From the NCBI RefSeq assembly GCF_035222485.1, contig NC_085925.1, positions 310,001-374,000 on the forward strand: a stretch of 64,000 nt of DNA, given 5' to 3'. The stretch comes from Podospora pseudoanserina (lineage: Eukaryota > Ascomycota > Sordariomycetes > Sordariales > Podosporaceae). Position 1 is the stretch's first letter; every line of letters begins with the position of its first letter. Made by a program: the position numbers and the translations under genes. This document shows positions 1 to 11,215 of this stretch, piece by piece. The notes beneath the pieces were generated by a model. It saw only the letters and a program-made list of their open reading frames with translations, was not told the origin of the DNA and did no database searches.

Positions 1-730
1 CGTTTTAGCAGGAGTTTTGGGGTTGGAGTATTGAGCAGACCGAATCTCCTCTTGTTGTCAACTGTCTTAAAAGTATGCAGGCTTTTGCTAAGCTACCTAG
101 TCCAGAACACCTCCCGCCGGTTGATAAGCTTGACTCGCGGTAGCTTTCATGTACTCTCAGCAAGGTGCACAGGTCCTTACTCATGCCAGCCTTCCTTGCA
201 GATGGCTCCACTGTTGAACGAACGCTATCTGCGCGATGACAGCAACATGTCGTGATACACAGGCACAGGAGGCAATGGCAACTACCTTGCATTGGTTACC
301 CCGGTAGTGCCTCAGTTTGGCCATTCAAAACCTCTTGCCTCACACCCTCACAGCTATTGCACTGCCATTTCCAAACATCTCTGCTAAGAGTAGTAACAGA
401 CTTTTGGAAAGACGCACTGACATCCCGAAGGCCGAGATGACGATTCCGAATCCCACCTCTTCCCACAATGGTGAAATGAAAGAGACTCCTGTTCTTGCTT
501 GTGTGCAGAGGTTACTTCTAGAAGATACGTACGGCATTGTACGAAAGGGCTAGTGGTCAAAGAACGAACTCTCTGTTCATCTGCACTGCCTTGGTGGGGG
601 CAAGAGCACCCCAGATATATCTGTCAAACCCCTACCTCCTGAGATGCCCCCCCCGGTTCTTACACACTTCCCACGAAGCATTGACATTCTTCTCCAACTT
701 ACTCAAAAGCTTGTTCATTTCTCAGCCATT
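1..730. other. upstream region of the sulfate permease gene
   Basis: No convincing gene is visible. Open frames here are short, overlap on both strands and resemble no family I know. The last 100 bases before the permease start are pyrimidine-rich, as expected of a 5' leader. The left end could hold the flank of a gene outside the window. Confidence 0.4.
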
Positions 731-2894
731 ATGGAGTACATTGACTCTGCAAAGAATGCCTTGCGGACCGACTTTACTTGGAACCGGGTCGGCCACCTTG
801 CAGCAAGAGGAGCTCGTGCCTTTCCCCAGGCCAGTGTTGAATATGTCCTGGACAAATTTCCCATCATCGGATGGTTACCTCGGTACAACTACCGATGGAT
901 CATCAACGACATCATTGCTGGCTTAACCATCGGGCTCATGTTGATTCCTCAAGGACTTTCCTACGCTAAGATCGCCACCATTCCTGTTCAGTATGGCCTC
1001 ATGTCTAGCTGGGCTCCATCGGCCATCTATGCCTTTATGGGAACCACAAAGGGTAAGTGAAACGACTTGCCATGTGGGGGTGATTTGGTTTCTGACCTCC
1101 GGCACTGTAGATCTCTCGACCGGTCCTACCTCCCTTATCAGTCTCCTCACGGCGGAAATCATCGAGGCTCTTCACGGTGAGGAGTGGTCGCCGGTGGAGA
1201 TTGCGTCGGCAGTTGCTATGATGATGGGCATATATGGTATGGCAATTGGATTTCTCAAGCTTGGCTTCCTCTTGGAGTTCATCTCCCTTCCCGTCTTGAG
1301 CGGGTTTATATCAGCGGTCGCGATCACGATCATTCTTAACCAGATGGACTCTCTTCTGGGCGAACCCAACGTCGGCGACGGCACTGCCACGCAAATTCGA
1401 GACATCTTCCAGCAGTTGCCCCAGGCCAACGGCTATGCATGTGCCATTGGATTCACAGGTATACTCCTCCTCACAGTGCTTGACCAGGCCGGCAAGAGAT
1501 GGGGGGAAAAGAACAGAATCATCTGGTTCCTATCCATCACCCGGGCTTTCATTGCACTGGTCATTTTCACTGGCGTCGGATATGCTGTCAATCATTCTCG
1601 TGGAGCTTCCGAGAACTACCTGTTTGATGTTGCCAAGGTTCAAGCAGATGGACAAGAACCACCTAAGGTGCCCAGTGCCGCCCTATTGTCCAAAGTTGCG
1701 TCCCGCAGCATCGCCGTCTTCGTCGGCTCCGCAGTGGAGCATACGGCGATTGCCCGCGCCTTCGCGGTTAGGAACAGCTACGTCACAGACCAGAGCCAGG
1801 AGCTGACATACTTCGGCGTCACCAACGTCTTCAACTCTTTTTTCCACGCAATGGGTGTCGGTGGCGCCATGTCCCGAACGGCCGTCAACTCTGCCTGCAA
1901 CGTCAAATCTCCCTTGTCAGGGTTCGTGACCACGGCTGTTGTGCTTGTGTCCATCTTCAAACTCGTTGGAACCCTCTATTGGATCCCCAAAGCAACCTTG
2001 GCCGCTATCATCATCACCGCAGTTTGGCCGCTGATGTCATCACCCAGAGTCTTCTACGGGTACTGGAAGACATCACTCGCCGACTTCATCTCTTCCATGA
2101 TTGCATTTTGGGTGTCTCTGTTTGTTTCAACTGAGCTGGGCATTGCATCAGCTGTGGGGTTCAACATTCTATATGTCCTGCTCCGACAAGTCTTCGCAAC
2201 TGTCCGGTCCCTGCCAGATCCCCAAAGCTCGACCAGCTCTGAACTTCCGCTTCCCCTTTCGGTTCCTCATGGCGATATCCCCTCGCATGTCAACCTGCCT
2301 CCGGATGTCCACGTTTTCGCCTTCACTGACAGCCTCTTCTTCCCAAATGCGTACCACGCCAAACATGCCATCATCGACACTGTGAAGACATTGCATGTCC
2401 CAATCTTCAATGGCAGTTGTGGCCTGGAGCAGGAACGACAGTGGTCAGTGACCGGGGAGAAGAGAATTGCCAAGCTGAGGAGACAAGCGGGCATTACTGG
2501 TGGCACACATTTGCCTCCGATCGGCTTGCTAGTCCTCGATTTTGGGCGAACCAACCATGTTGATGTCACTGCCTGTACGCACATGAAGGCCATGGTTAAA
2601 GAGGTTAGAATGTACGGCGGTGCTTCTGTGGAGGTGAGATTTGCCAACATGTCAGAATATGTCCGCCAACGCTTCGAAAGAGCTGGGTGGACGTTGGTGG
2701 ACGGCTGGCCGGCCGGATCTGATGGAGGATCGCAAGATGGGAACAAGGTTACTCGAGTGTTTGACAGTCTTGTTGACGCAGTTGTGGCCCCTAGACAGCT
2801 GAGCACCAGACTTGGCACGTCGGGGAGTGAGAAGAGTAGTGGCAAGAGCGTCAAAGAAGGAAGAGAGAAAGTGAGCATGAGAGAACAAGTATGA
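731..2894 (+). CDS. SulP-family sulfate permease with STAS domain
   Basis: Predicted anion (probably sulfate) transporter of the plasma membrane or an internal membrane, 701 aa. Exons are 731-1052 and 1111-2894; the 58 nt intron begins GTAAGT, ends TGTAG and splits an Asp codon, giving the SulP segment MGTTKDLSTGPTSL. The N-terminal two thirds is a run of hydrophobic helices with the family motif around LIPQGLSYAKIA. A STAS domain occupies about residues 500-640 (HVFAFTDSLFF through LDFGRTNHVDVTACTHM), and a Ser/Lys-rich tail follows. The ATG at 731 is chosen because the SulP N-terminal region starts right after it; an in-frame codon further upstream lies in leader sequence. The LSTGPTSL wording suggests a clade distinct from the main sulfate-uptake permeases, so the substrate is inferred from the family. 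Confidence 0.9.
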
Positions 2895-3584
2895 ACTGCA
2901 CATAGGCGAGAGATTTGGTTGTTGTTTTCTGACTGGTCAAACACTGGAATATGAGATGTTCAGTGTGATTAACCTGGTCTAGAGAACCAGTTACAGAAGC
3001 TTTCAGAAGTTGCGGTTACCACTGGGCGTTGCTGTTAGTAATTAAATTAGGAACAACTCTTGATCACAAAGCTACATAGTATTCGGTATGAAAGGCTTCC
3101 GTCCAGGCTAAACCATGCTGTTTGCAATATTGTGATGCTGATAAGCTGACCCATAGATATACTCCATTTCCAGGGCAATGGTTAGTTAGCAGTCGGCAAC
3201 CGCTAAGTCGATTTGTTCAGTTACAGATGCCACTACGTCGGTACGCCTGGGGTGAAAGTTGACTTTCACCAAAGTGCCTAGCCGAAATTGTGGGCTCTTT
3301 TGCGCGGCCAGAGAGGGCACTTTGTAGTGACCGACCCTGGTTATGTGGTTTTATGGGCAAGCTCGTTTCCGGTTTGCTGTGGTTTGGAATTGCAAGGCGT
3401 GTACTAATACAGCGCCATTTTGAAGCATGTTCGTGACCCTCAACCAAATGGTAGCCGTGTGAACCTGCCCCAGCAGCTACACGAGAGCTTGAGAAAGAGG
3501 AGCATGTCTCTCCCCTACCAGACGTTTCTCTCTCCGCCGGTAGTAAGTTTGCTTGTAGAAAGACCTTTATTGATAATTGATCTT
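2895..3584. other. intergenic, tail-to-tail
   Basis: Lies between the permease stop and the stop of the convergent zinc-cluster regulator. It should hold both 3' UTRs. No gene or repeat is seen. Confidence 0.5.
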
Positions 3585-5593
3585 TCAACTCGGAGGGGGG
3601 CTTTCCGTGGATGCCATGCTCTCCGGGGTCGGGGGTGCTTCCACCGGTCTGAGGGGAAGTCCTGGCCCAGCAAATGGATTCGGGCTGACTGGCAGCCCAT
3701 CACGGCCAATAAGCATAGAGGGGAAGCGAAGCTCGACCTAAATGTGGCGCTTGTGGTCAGACCAGTACACTGCAAGACCTAAGACGGCAGCGTACTTACG
3801 TCGTTGACTATTTGAGCATATTTTAGCCCAATATTTTCTGTGATCACCTTTAATCTCCCCTTGGCCCACAACCGCTGTTCCTCGGTTGTGATGTCGTGGT
3901 TTTTGACACAGGTTAATGGCCACAGGACGAGAAAGGCAGGGAGCGCTTTAAGGGGACCTTCGTCACCACAAGCGAAGCCGGAAATACCTGAGCTTGTGTT
4001 GAAACCGTCTTTATGCTTCGTGTGCCAGCCGAAATGATAAGGCACCGAGGCTAGAATCTCTGAAATAGTCTCCTCACATATACTTTTAGAGGTACGGTAT
4101 CCCGGGGTCGTGCGATAGTCAATGGGAGAACAACAGTACGCCGTCAAGCGGATACTGAGCGCTGCCAACAGCAACCGAGAGACCCTTGAAATGTTCCAGG
4201 CACTAGCCGTGACAAAGTCGGGGTATATGTCAACGCGGCCTGGGAACACATCCACTTTGGCGTAGTCTCCACCCTTGGACAGGCCTATGTTGTCCTCATA
4301 GACCCAGCACAAGGTCTGAAAGCAGAACTGTCTTGGAACTGAGGCTTGCCAGCTCATGATTTCGCGATCTAGGGCCTCTACTTTCTGGATGAGCCGGTAA
4401 ATTTGCTCCAGGGACTGAGGGGACCTGGCTTGCCCTACTAGCAAGTGGTTCGATTCTGTTCGGAGGTCTGTATATTTGAGTGCGAGATGCTGAGATGTGG
4501 CAAGCAGCGTGTTGTTTTCAACACCACTTGACATCCACCAGTTTGTACCAAAGGGAATCGGCATGCCCGAGGACAGTGTCCGTGAGACCTAGTCCTCTGT
4601 TAGTTCCACGCTTTGGTGACTTGTCGATTCAATTGGGCTTTACCAGCTGGTGCCGAACTGCTGAGAACAGCAGGGCCCCTGTTTTTGTTCGGCAGATGTC
4701 ATCGCGGCCTCGCGACTTAATGATGTTGACGGCGCCATCGATATGCGAGCGCCACGCTAGCATGCGACTTTCTCTGTTGGCAGTGATACTCTGCTCATGT
4801 TAGCATAGACCTATGTCTTCCCGATAGTCTTGAGCCGTCCGGAGTCTGCTAATGGCGTACCTCATATAAAGACAACAGGAGCACCGTAGCTAACGTGGCG
4901 TGGGCGGTGGCTTTGGTGGGGTGGCCGAGGGCTTTATAAGTCCCCCCGAGCGCAAGTGTATGCTCTTTGAGAGATAGCTGAGCAAGGTCAAAACTGTCGG
5001 ATCGGTTGTGGTGGCTGAGAAGTGCGAATGCGCAGGCGTTGAAGGCGTAGCGCAGGGAACTCTCGGCTGGTTCTGATTCAATGAGTGGAATAAGATACTC
5101 CATGAACCCGTGCGGGGTACTCTCAGTCAGGGGCACGAGGATAAAGTTGGAGGCAAAGTAGCACGATGCTCGCTGTGCAAGAGGTACTGTTAACACCGGG
5201 GATGGGCTCGCGCTATCCGAGCCCCATGACTGAGGTTCTTCCTGCACAAAGACAAGAGCGCGAGCGCTGTATTCGGCAGCGTCGGCGAGCGGTGGAGGCG
5301 GTGATGTGCTTTGCGCGTTGCGCAAACGATGAACGGTGGATTTGGTCTGGTCTCGGTGGACGATCTCGAACTCGGGCCGGTAACCACCACACTCTCTTCG
5401 GGACTTCTCACAGCGTTTGCAGGTAGGCTTCTCCTCGTCACACTGGAGATTGGGGGTTGCATCGGCAGTTGGTCAGCACTGGACTTGTGGCAGACAAGTA
5501 GGTATATTCACGGTACCAAGGTCCATTATTTACCTTTATACGACGCTGTCGACATGTGCGGCACCCTCTCGAGGGCTTCCCGCCATAGACCAT
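3585..5593 (-). CDS. Zn(II)2Cys6 fungal transcription factor
   Basis: Nuclear DNA-binding regulator of unknown target, rebuilt from five exons: 5593-5534, 5442-4861, 4790-4644, 4588-3800 and 3737-3585, all joined in phase 0, giving 576 aa. The binuclear zinc cluster is at residues 11-38 with spacing C-x2-C-x6-C-x6-C-x2-C-x6-C. It starts GCRTCRQRRIK in exon 1 and resumes CDEEKPTCKRC in exon 2, so the first intron lies just before the third cysteine. The remainder has the helical middle-homology layout of the family, including WRSHIDGAVNIIKSRG in exon 3. Introns have good donors (GTAAAT, GTACGC, GTAAAG, GTAAGT) and CAG or TAG acceptors. The last exon is the least certain; it replaces an early stop after TLPS with a proline-rich tail ending ESPPPS. 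Long unspliced frames alone would miss the zinc cluster. Confidence 0.83.
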
Positions 5594-6192
5594 TTCGAAT
5601 CCTATGCAAAGCCGACATGTAATGGGAAATCGAAAGTAACTGTGTCAAAATACCGATGGCTAAGTCCAAAAATATCATCCGAGACCAGACGCGATGCTGG
5701 GATTCCACGCCGGATTGGTAATGGTGGAACTTCTGCGGGGTTCTTCAGCGGCGAGCAAGACGAGGGGACGCTGCCAAGGGAATAGTTTCCCCTACCTCTT
5801 CGGTTGAAGTCCCACCAATCTCAGGCATGATCCCGACTGGCACAGGCCGTCGGCAAGCCCAACCGAAATGTTTGACTGTCTGGTCTGAGGTTGCCAGGGG
5901 TTCTTTTTTTTTTTGGCCACATGCAAGAGGGGCCAGCCCCCTTTCAAGTCAGCGTGTCAATAGGATCACCACTGACAGTTACAAATCTCAGTCGACTGCA
6001 TGCGCTGTTCAAAATATCAATTCCTCAATTTTGTTAGAATCGTGTCAACTAACCAGTTTGCCGCTGAGAATAAGGCCCTTACTTTCCAATTCTTCCTCGA
6101 CACCATCCCCTTGTTCCCCTCCAGCTCCGCATTCCCAGGGTTTTCACACCTCTTAGACCAAGCACTTGCGATCCACGTTGATACTGCCGTAC
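5594..6192. other. promoter of the zinc-cluster gene and 3' flank of med18
   Basis: No gene is seen. The stretch contains a short T run near 5905-5914. It should carry the regulator's promoter, since that gene reads leftward from 5593. Confidence 0.4.
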
Positions 6193-7082
6193 CTACACAG
6201 TAACCACTGGAAGGATTCTCGTGTCCATAGCTCTGCGGTCAAATATTTTGAAGTCCAGCACATCTTTGAACTGGTCCCGAACTTTCTCCAGCTGTGTCTG
6301 GGCCTGTTGCATCCTCTCGGGTGACGATTCCACCAGAGTCCGCACATTGAGCATCCAGTACGGGGCGTAGGGCTCTCGAGCCGAGAGATTCATGACTTTG
6401 TCAGAAGGCAAGGAGTCCTCAGCGATCCAGGTCCGGATCAGGGCAAACTCAGTAAAGTAATCTCTCTGCCACCAGTGGTATGATTCTTCAAAAATGTTGG
6501 ACACTCGCCTGCAGATATGAACAGTTAGTTGAAAGAAAACCGACAGGGTTGAAGGCTTGGACATGCGTAAACTTGTTGTCGGCCAGTATTTTTTCCAGTC
6601 CGAGATCAATGATTTCAACTGTTCTTCGCTGCGTCATGTAAGGAGGTAATCGTTGGCTGGGAGGATCGGGAAGCTCCGTCCACCGGAGAAGACGAGGTCT
6701 GTCAGCAGGAATGCTCACTGCTTCTCTGCTTGTGAAAGGTCATCGAGTTAGCAGTGCTTTGAGAGCATGTGCGTTCTTGAAAAAATACCCACCCCTTCTT
6801 GGCACCCTCGACTTCACTGTCAGTGAGGCGTGTGCGCACTTGGATGGTGCAGGGTTGCTTGGTTAGGATCTGATGCAGTTCGTTCCAGTGTGAAGCATTT
6901 GTGTGTCGCTCTTTCTGGAGTTCTTTGATAGTCGAGATGCCTTTCACTGCTGGGCTGGGCTCAAAGTGTTGAACACGCGTGAATTGATGTCGCTCATGCA
7001 TCTCGGTAAAGCCGCCAAGTAGAGCCAGTATCTTTGGAACTTCATGCTCTTTGATGACAGACGAGAGGAGTAGCTCGTGCAT
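6193..7082 (-). CDS. med18: Mediator complex subunit 18 (Med18/Srb5)
   Basis: Head-module subunit of Mediator, acting in RNA polymerase II initiation in the nucleus; 254 aa. Exons are 7082-6793, 6725-6567 and 6508-6193. The N-terminus MHELLLSSVIKEHEVPKILA, the motif LGGFTEMHERHQFTRV and the later LLRWTELPDPP...MTQRR segment fit fungal Med18, as does the closing region NIFEESYHWWQRDYF. Intron 1 (6726-6792) is GTGGGT...CAG. Intron 2 (6509-6566) keeps the frame only with a GC donor (GCATGT), a good ACTAAC branch point and a CAG acceptor. No GT donor nearby restores the reading frame. The family assignment rests on recognition of these segments, so Med18 is likely but should be confirmed by a profile search. 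Confidence 0.78.
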
Positions 7083-7734
7083 GATGATTTAGAGGTGAGG
7101 TCGTGGGCCACAGCTCGAACCGAGTAAGAGGGTTTGAGAATAAGTTTGTCAGCCAACTCGATCAAAGGTTCCGTGAGAATTTAGAAAATATTGCCGTCGG
7201 AGTTGGAATAAGGGTTTGTTTATAAATAGGGCCTGCAGGTGAATATGAAGCAGGAAGGAAATCAGTGGACGCTACCGTAGCCAAGTAGCAAATTGTGGCT
7301 GGAGTGAGGAAGCTACCCCACCTAACCAGGCATCTTGTGATAACCCTAACCCTGGTTATTATTCTGGGTCTCTGCACCATTCCGACACCTCTCTGATCAG
7401 AGGAATGGGTCTTGGTCGATTCTCTAGACTAAAGAAAGCAAGCCTTGAAAGGAATGTACGCATGTAATTTGGGAGCTTAACTGCTTACCCAAGCAAATTG
7501 GTGCTGTCAATACCAACCCCCAGATTCAGGTGACCGATGGACGCCTTTGTTGCCTGGAGGCTCTTGCATTCTCCCCACTTAAAATTCATCCAGTACTCTC
7601 CTATTCACCACCAACCAACCCATTTCGGTCTGTGACGACTTTCCGAACACAACAATCTCAGAGATCCCTTTGACAACTAGAAGACGCGCCAGTACCTGAT
7701 CTTGCCTCCTGTCCACAGACCTGAAACCACTGCA
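7083..7734. promoter_or_regulatory. divergent promoter region of med18 and the DUF4267 gene
   Basis: This 652 bp head-to-head region has no gene. It contains a TATAAATA-like stretch at 7221-7228 and the telomere-like motif ATAACCCTAACCCTG at 7340-7354. The same 15-mer occurs on the minus strand upstream of the dynactin gene near 59.4 kb. Confidence 0.5.
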
Positions 7735-8124
7735 ATGCCACCTTCGCAGCTCGCAACCCTACCCATCGCAGCCAATGCTTTTGTTACCCTCTTTGTTGGC
7801 TTTGGAATCAATGCGATACTGCGTCCCGAACATGCACTCACTTTCTTCGAGTGGACCCTTCCCGCCAACATCGCCGACGCCGAGACAGTCAGCAGCTTGA
7901 CAGCCATCTACGGAGTCCGTGACATCTTCATGGGCCTTGCTCTCTACTCAGCTGCCATCTGGGGCACTAAGAAATCTTTGGGCTGGACTTTGATTGCGGC
8001 GAGCGCCGTCGCCTTTGCTGATGGCTGTATTTGCTACACCCACGGGCAGGGACATGGAGATCATTGGGGATATGCACCGTTACTCACGATAGTTGGCACG
8101 CTGCTGACTGGTCTATTTGACTGA
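7735..8124 (+). CDS. small multi-pass membrane protein, DUF4267 family
   Basis: Intronless 129 aa protein of unknown function. It shows four hydrophobic segments: near residues 8-28 (IAANAFVTLFVGFGINAIL), 50-72 (SLTAIYGVRDIFMGLALYSA), 80-95 (GWTLIAASAVAFADG) and the C-terminus (YAPLLTIVGTLLTGLF). The YGVRDIFMGLALY stretch and the overall size are typical of fungal DUF4267 proteins. The ATG at 7735 is used because the sequence upstream of it lacks an in-frame ATG and is leader-like. It starts 652 bp from med18, which runs the other way, and ends about 60 bp before the stop of the convergent guanine deaminase gene. Confidence 0.75.
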   Translation: MPPSQLATLPIAANAFVTLFVGFGINAILRPEHALTFFEWTLPANIADAETVSSLTAIYGVRDIFMGLALYSAAIWGTKKSLGWTLIAASAVAFADGCICYTHGQGHGDHWGYAPLLTIVGTLLTGLFD

Positions 8125-8185
8125 GAGGGTTGCTCATAGTGCCTGGTGGATGATGGAGTGGCTGATCTGATATGTACCAAGTTCA

Positions 8186-9577
8186 TCAGCTGGTTGAAAC
8201 ACAGGCTCTTTGCCCCTTGACATAAACTTCAACAATATTCCTGTCATCCCCAGTCATGATGAACTTTTCAAACACCGTCTCCAGTGTGTCATCCTCTTCC
8301 ACCATTGTCATGATTCCTTGGTCGGCTCCTTTGGTGCCAATGATCAGTCCATCAAAATCCTTTCCGGCCTCGAAACTTCCAATCTTGTCTTCGAGGCAGC
8401 AGACTGCAGCTCCTCCCAGGGTTGCCAGGTAAAAGACCTCGGCAATGCTTAGTCCCTTGTCCTTACCTCCAGACATCACCTCTCTTGCGTTACTGGCGAT
8501 CATAGCCTGCCGCATGGCATCCAACATGCTACTGGAAAACCCGCCACCACTATCCGTGCCAAGCCCAACCTTGATCTTTTTATCCAAGAGCTCCCTTACT
8601 GGGGCTGCCATAAACCCCCCTCCCACTGTCATGTTTGCTATCGGGCAGTGCGCCACTCCACAGCCCAACTTCTCAATTATTTCCAGTTCGTGCTCATCCA
8701 TATAGCAGCAGTGCGCCAGTATCGTTCTCTTCCCTAGCAGCCCAAACTCCTGGTATAGATCTGCCTCGCTCCCACCAAACTGCGGGAACAGCCGCTGAGT
8801 CTCCTCCATCTCCTGCTTAGCCTCATTGAAGTGCGTTTGCACTGCCAGATCCTCGTTCTCGCTCCGAATGTCCCCCAGCCCTTTGAGTGTTTCTTCGTCA
8901 CAAGAGATGGCAAATCGAGGTGTGATGACATACTTTACCAACCTCCCTGCTGGATCTATGGCTCTGACATGTGATATGCACTCTCTGGTCTCCCTCAGCG
9001 AGTCCCCCGCACTTTTTTCCACGTAAAAGTCGGGCGAGTTGCGCGTCATGTTGCACTTTCCTACGTACGCCCTCTGCCTCTTTTGCAAGCAGATGTCAGC
9101 CAGTATCTTCGTCGCCTCAGCGTGTACAGAACCGAAGTAGCTCGCAGTGGTGATGCCTTGTCTCAAGAACCCCTCCACGCAGGCAGTGTAGATCTTGCGG
9201 GCATAGGCCGGATCGGAAAACTTGGCCTCGTTGGGAAAAGTGATCTTGGAGAGCCAGTCGAGGATGTGCATTCCCTGGCCTAGTCCTCGCTGAGCATACT
9301 GAGGGGCGTGGTTGTGGGTGTCGACAAAACCAGGTATGAGGAATTCGCCCAGGTTGAGGTGCGTGGTGTTGGTTCGGTCGAGGCAAAAAGGAAGGTGGTC
9401 GAGGGCTTGGTCTAGTTGTTCTGCCAAACCATCCGGCTCGAGCTTGACTAGTTTGTTTATCTTGCCTTGAGGATCAATAATCAGCAGGGCCAAGGGAGTA
9501 ATCTCGAGCTTCGAGACCGAGAGAGAATGGATGACGGGCCCGACAAAAGCTCTTGCATGTCCCAGCGCGGCGGCCAT
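8186..9577 (-). CDS. guanine deaminase
   Basis: Cytosolic purine-salvage enzyme that hydrolyses guanine to xanthine and ammonia; single exon, 463 aa, the usual length. It has the amidohydrolase zinc motif PGFVDTHNHAPQ, with His88 and His90. Other metal or catalytic positions are in AVQTHFNEAKQE, TILAHCCYMDEHE and the aspartate of VGLGTDSGGG. HCPIANMTVGGG is the guanine-deaminase form of the loop that reads HCPxSN elsewhere in the superfamily. The sequence looks complete and undamaged. Its neighbour upstream on the same strand is a tyrosinase with no evident functional link. Confidence 0.92.
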   Translation of the reverse strand: MAAALGHARAFVGPVIHSLSVSKLEITPLALLIIDPQGKINKLVKLEPDGLAEQLDQALDHLPFCLDRTNTTHLNLGEFLIPGFVDTHNHAPQYAQRGLGQGMHILDWLSKITFPNEAKFSDPAYARKIYTACVEGFLRQGITTASYFGSVHAEATKILADICLQKRQRAYVGKCNMTRNSPDFYVEKSAGDSLRETRECISHVRAIDPAGRLVKYVITPRFAISCDEETLKGLGDIRSENEDLAVQTHFNEAKQEMEETQRLFPQFGGSEADLYQEFGLLGKRTILAHCCYMDEHELEIIEKLGCGVAHCPIANMTVGGGFMAAPVRELLDKKIKVGLGTDSGGGFSSSMLDAMRQAMIASNAREVMSGGKDKGLSIAEVFYLATLGGAAVCCLEDKIGSFEAGKDFDGLIIGTKGADQGIMTMVEEDDTLETVFEKFIMTGDDRNIVEVYVKGQRACVSTS

Positions 9578-9892
9578 GTCGTCTGCAGCAACTTGATTCT
9601 CTCACCAACTGAAAAGCGGAGAGCATGAAGTGGTCAGGAGAGAATGGGCGGATGTGAGATGCTTGATGAGACTGAGTCGTGTGGTGAAGCGGGGTAAGAC
9701 ACTCAAAATTGCAGGTTGCCTGACGTGGCAAGAGCAAGTGCCCACACGTTGTTGGGCACAAATCTGTTATTCTCAAGAGACATCACGGGCACCAAGCAGC
9801 GATCAGTAAAAGTAGGTACGAAGTGATCTGCCCGTTAACCCATGGACTACCTGGGTATCTACATACAGTTTCTATCCAATCTATATTCGCCA
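9578..9892. other. short intergenic region
   Basis: Holds the promoter of the guanine deaminase gene and the 3' flank of the tyrosinase gene. No other feature is seen. Confidence 0.4.
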
Positions 9893-11137
9893 TTACACAT
9901 AAATGTAGCACAAGGGCCCACCTCCAATTCCAATCGTACTCATCACATCGCGAATTTCCAACACCCCCGCTGCAGGCCCAGCTACACCCAAGTCGAGCAA
10001 ATCATCCAGTGTACCGTTCCTCGAGGGCGGAAAGTTGTTAAGCGTGATGGTGCCCCCAATAGCATTCGTCCTGGTCTCGGGGTGGAGATTCTGCCAGATC
10101 CACCACACACGATCGATCTGAGCATGATGCAGATAAAACGCCGGTTCACCGGGGCTGGCAAAGAGATCACCGCCCGGATCGCCGCCGATGGTGAAATGGC
10201 CTCCGGTGTGAACCCCGTAGAAACCGGTGGCAAAGTCACCTTGCATGCGGTTCTGGAAAGACAAAATGTCAGTGTAGTTGCTGATGAGGTCGTAGCTCTC
10301 AAAGTCAGTCGTCCAGTTGGAGCTGACCCATGATGAGATATCACGGCGGAGGCAGCGCGGGTTGTAGGCAAACAGGGACGATGCGGGAACGACGCCAGGT
10401 GCCGCGAGGGTTGGTGCAATTGGACCGAGGTTCACTGACATGTTGGCAAAGGGACCAGTGGTAACGCAACCGCCGCCAGAGCCAGGTGGAATACAATTGA
10501 GTCCCGTGGGCAAGCCGTCGGTGCAATTGTGAGGGACGTACTCGCCGTTCCCGCTCATTGAGGTGGAGGACCCGTCAAAAACAGGCGAGTTGAGAGGGTT
10601 GTGGGCATACTTGCCCCAGTTCCAGTAGGGGTGGTAGCCGTTGTAATTGCATTCGCTTCGCAAAGCCTGCTCGAATGCATAGGTAAAATACCGGTGCCAT
10701 GATAGGAAGTTCGCAGTGCCATGGATGGAAAAGGTTTGGTTGATGTGAACGGCCACGAAGTCATCAAAGCGTGTCTTGGCCCCCGGAACCTCAAGGGGAT
10801 CAAGGAGGGACGGGTGTTCCATGAGACATCTGACTGCGTTGGTGTACGCTTGCCTGTTTGCCGCAGAAAGTGATCCCCTGGCTCTTGATATCAGTGACTG
10901 ATCGCACTGCGGATCGTAATGGGGTACTCACCATTCACGTCTAATAGCGACATTCTCTAAGGTACAGGTTGTGGCATCACGATTCTGGGCAGCGTGGAGG
11001 GTGAGCTTGCCGAGAGCTGCCGCAGCGAGGATATCTGTTTGAAGGGTCGGGCCGACCACGTAGCCTCCCGACGCCGCCGAAGTGCCGGCTACGGAGAGAA
11101 TACTGACCAGTCCAAAAGACTTCAATGTCGCGTGCAT
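9893..11137 (-). CDS. secreted short-form tyrosinase / catechol oxidase
   Basis: Type-3 copper oxidase, 396 aa, from exons 11137-10932 and 10877-9893. The intron GTGAGT...CCAG splits a Trp codon, giving IRREW-GSLSAANRQAY, a conserved junction in this family. A signal peptide is evident (MHATLKSFGLVSILSVAGTS). Copper A ligands are His113, His121 and His130 (SIHGTANFLSWHRYF). Copper B ligands are His292 and His296 (GVHTGGHFTIGG) plus the His319-320 pair (FYLHHAQIDRVWWIW). The protein ends shortly after the catalytic domain at PLCYIYV, without the C-terminal lid of classic melanogenic tyrosinases. Residue 119 is Ser rather than Cys, so the Cys-His thioether bridge cannot form. These traits suggest an extracellular phenol oxidase rather than a melanin tyrosinase; substrate preference is inference. 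Confidence 0.92.
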
Positions 11138-11208
11138 GGTGAAGGCGGGCCAGTGAAGGACAGTGATGTGAGAGAGTTGGCACACGAAAAACTGACATCT
11201 CGGGAATG

Positions 11209-11215
11209 TTTTATA
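11209..11215 (-). promoter_or_regulatory. TATA box of the tyrosinase gene
   Basis: Reads TATAAAA on the minus strand, 72 bases before the tyrosinase ATG, a plausible distance for a short leader. Confidence 0.5.
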
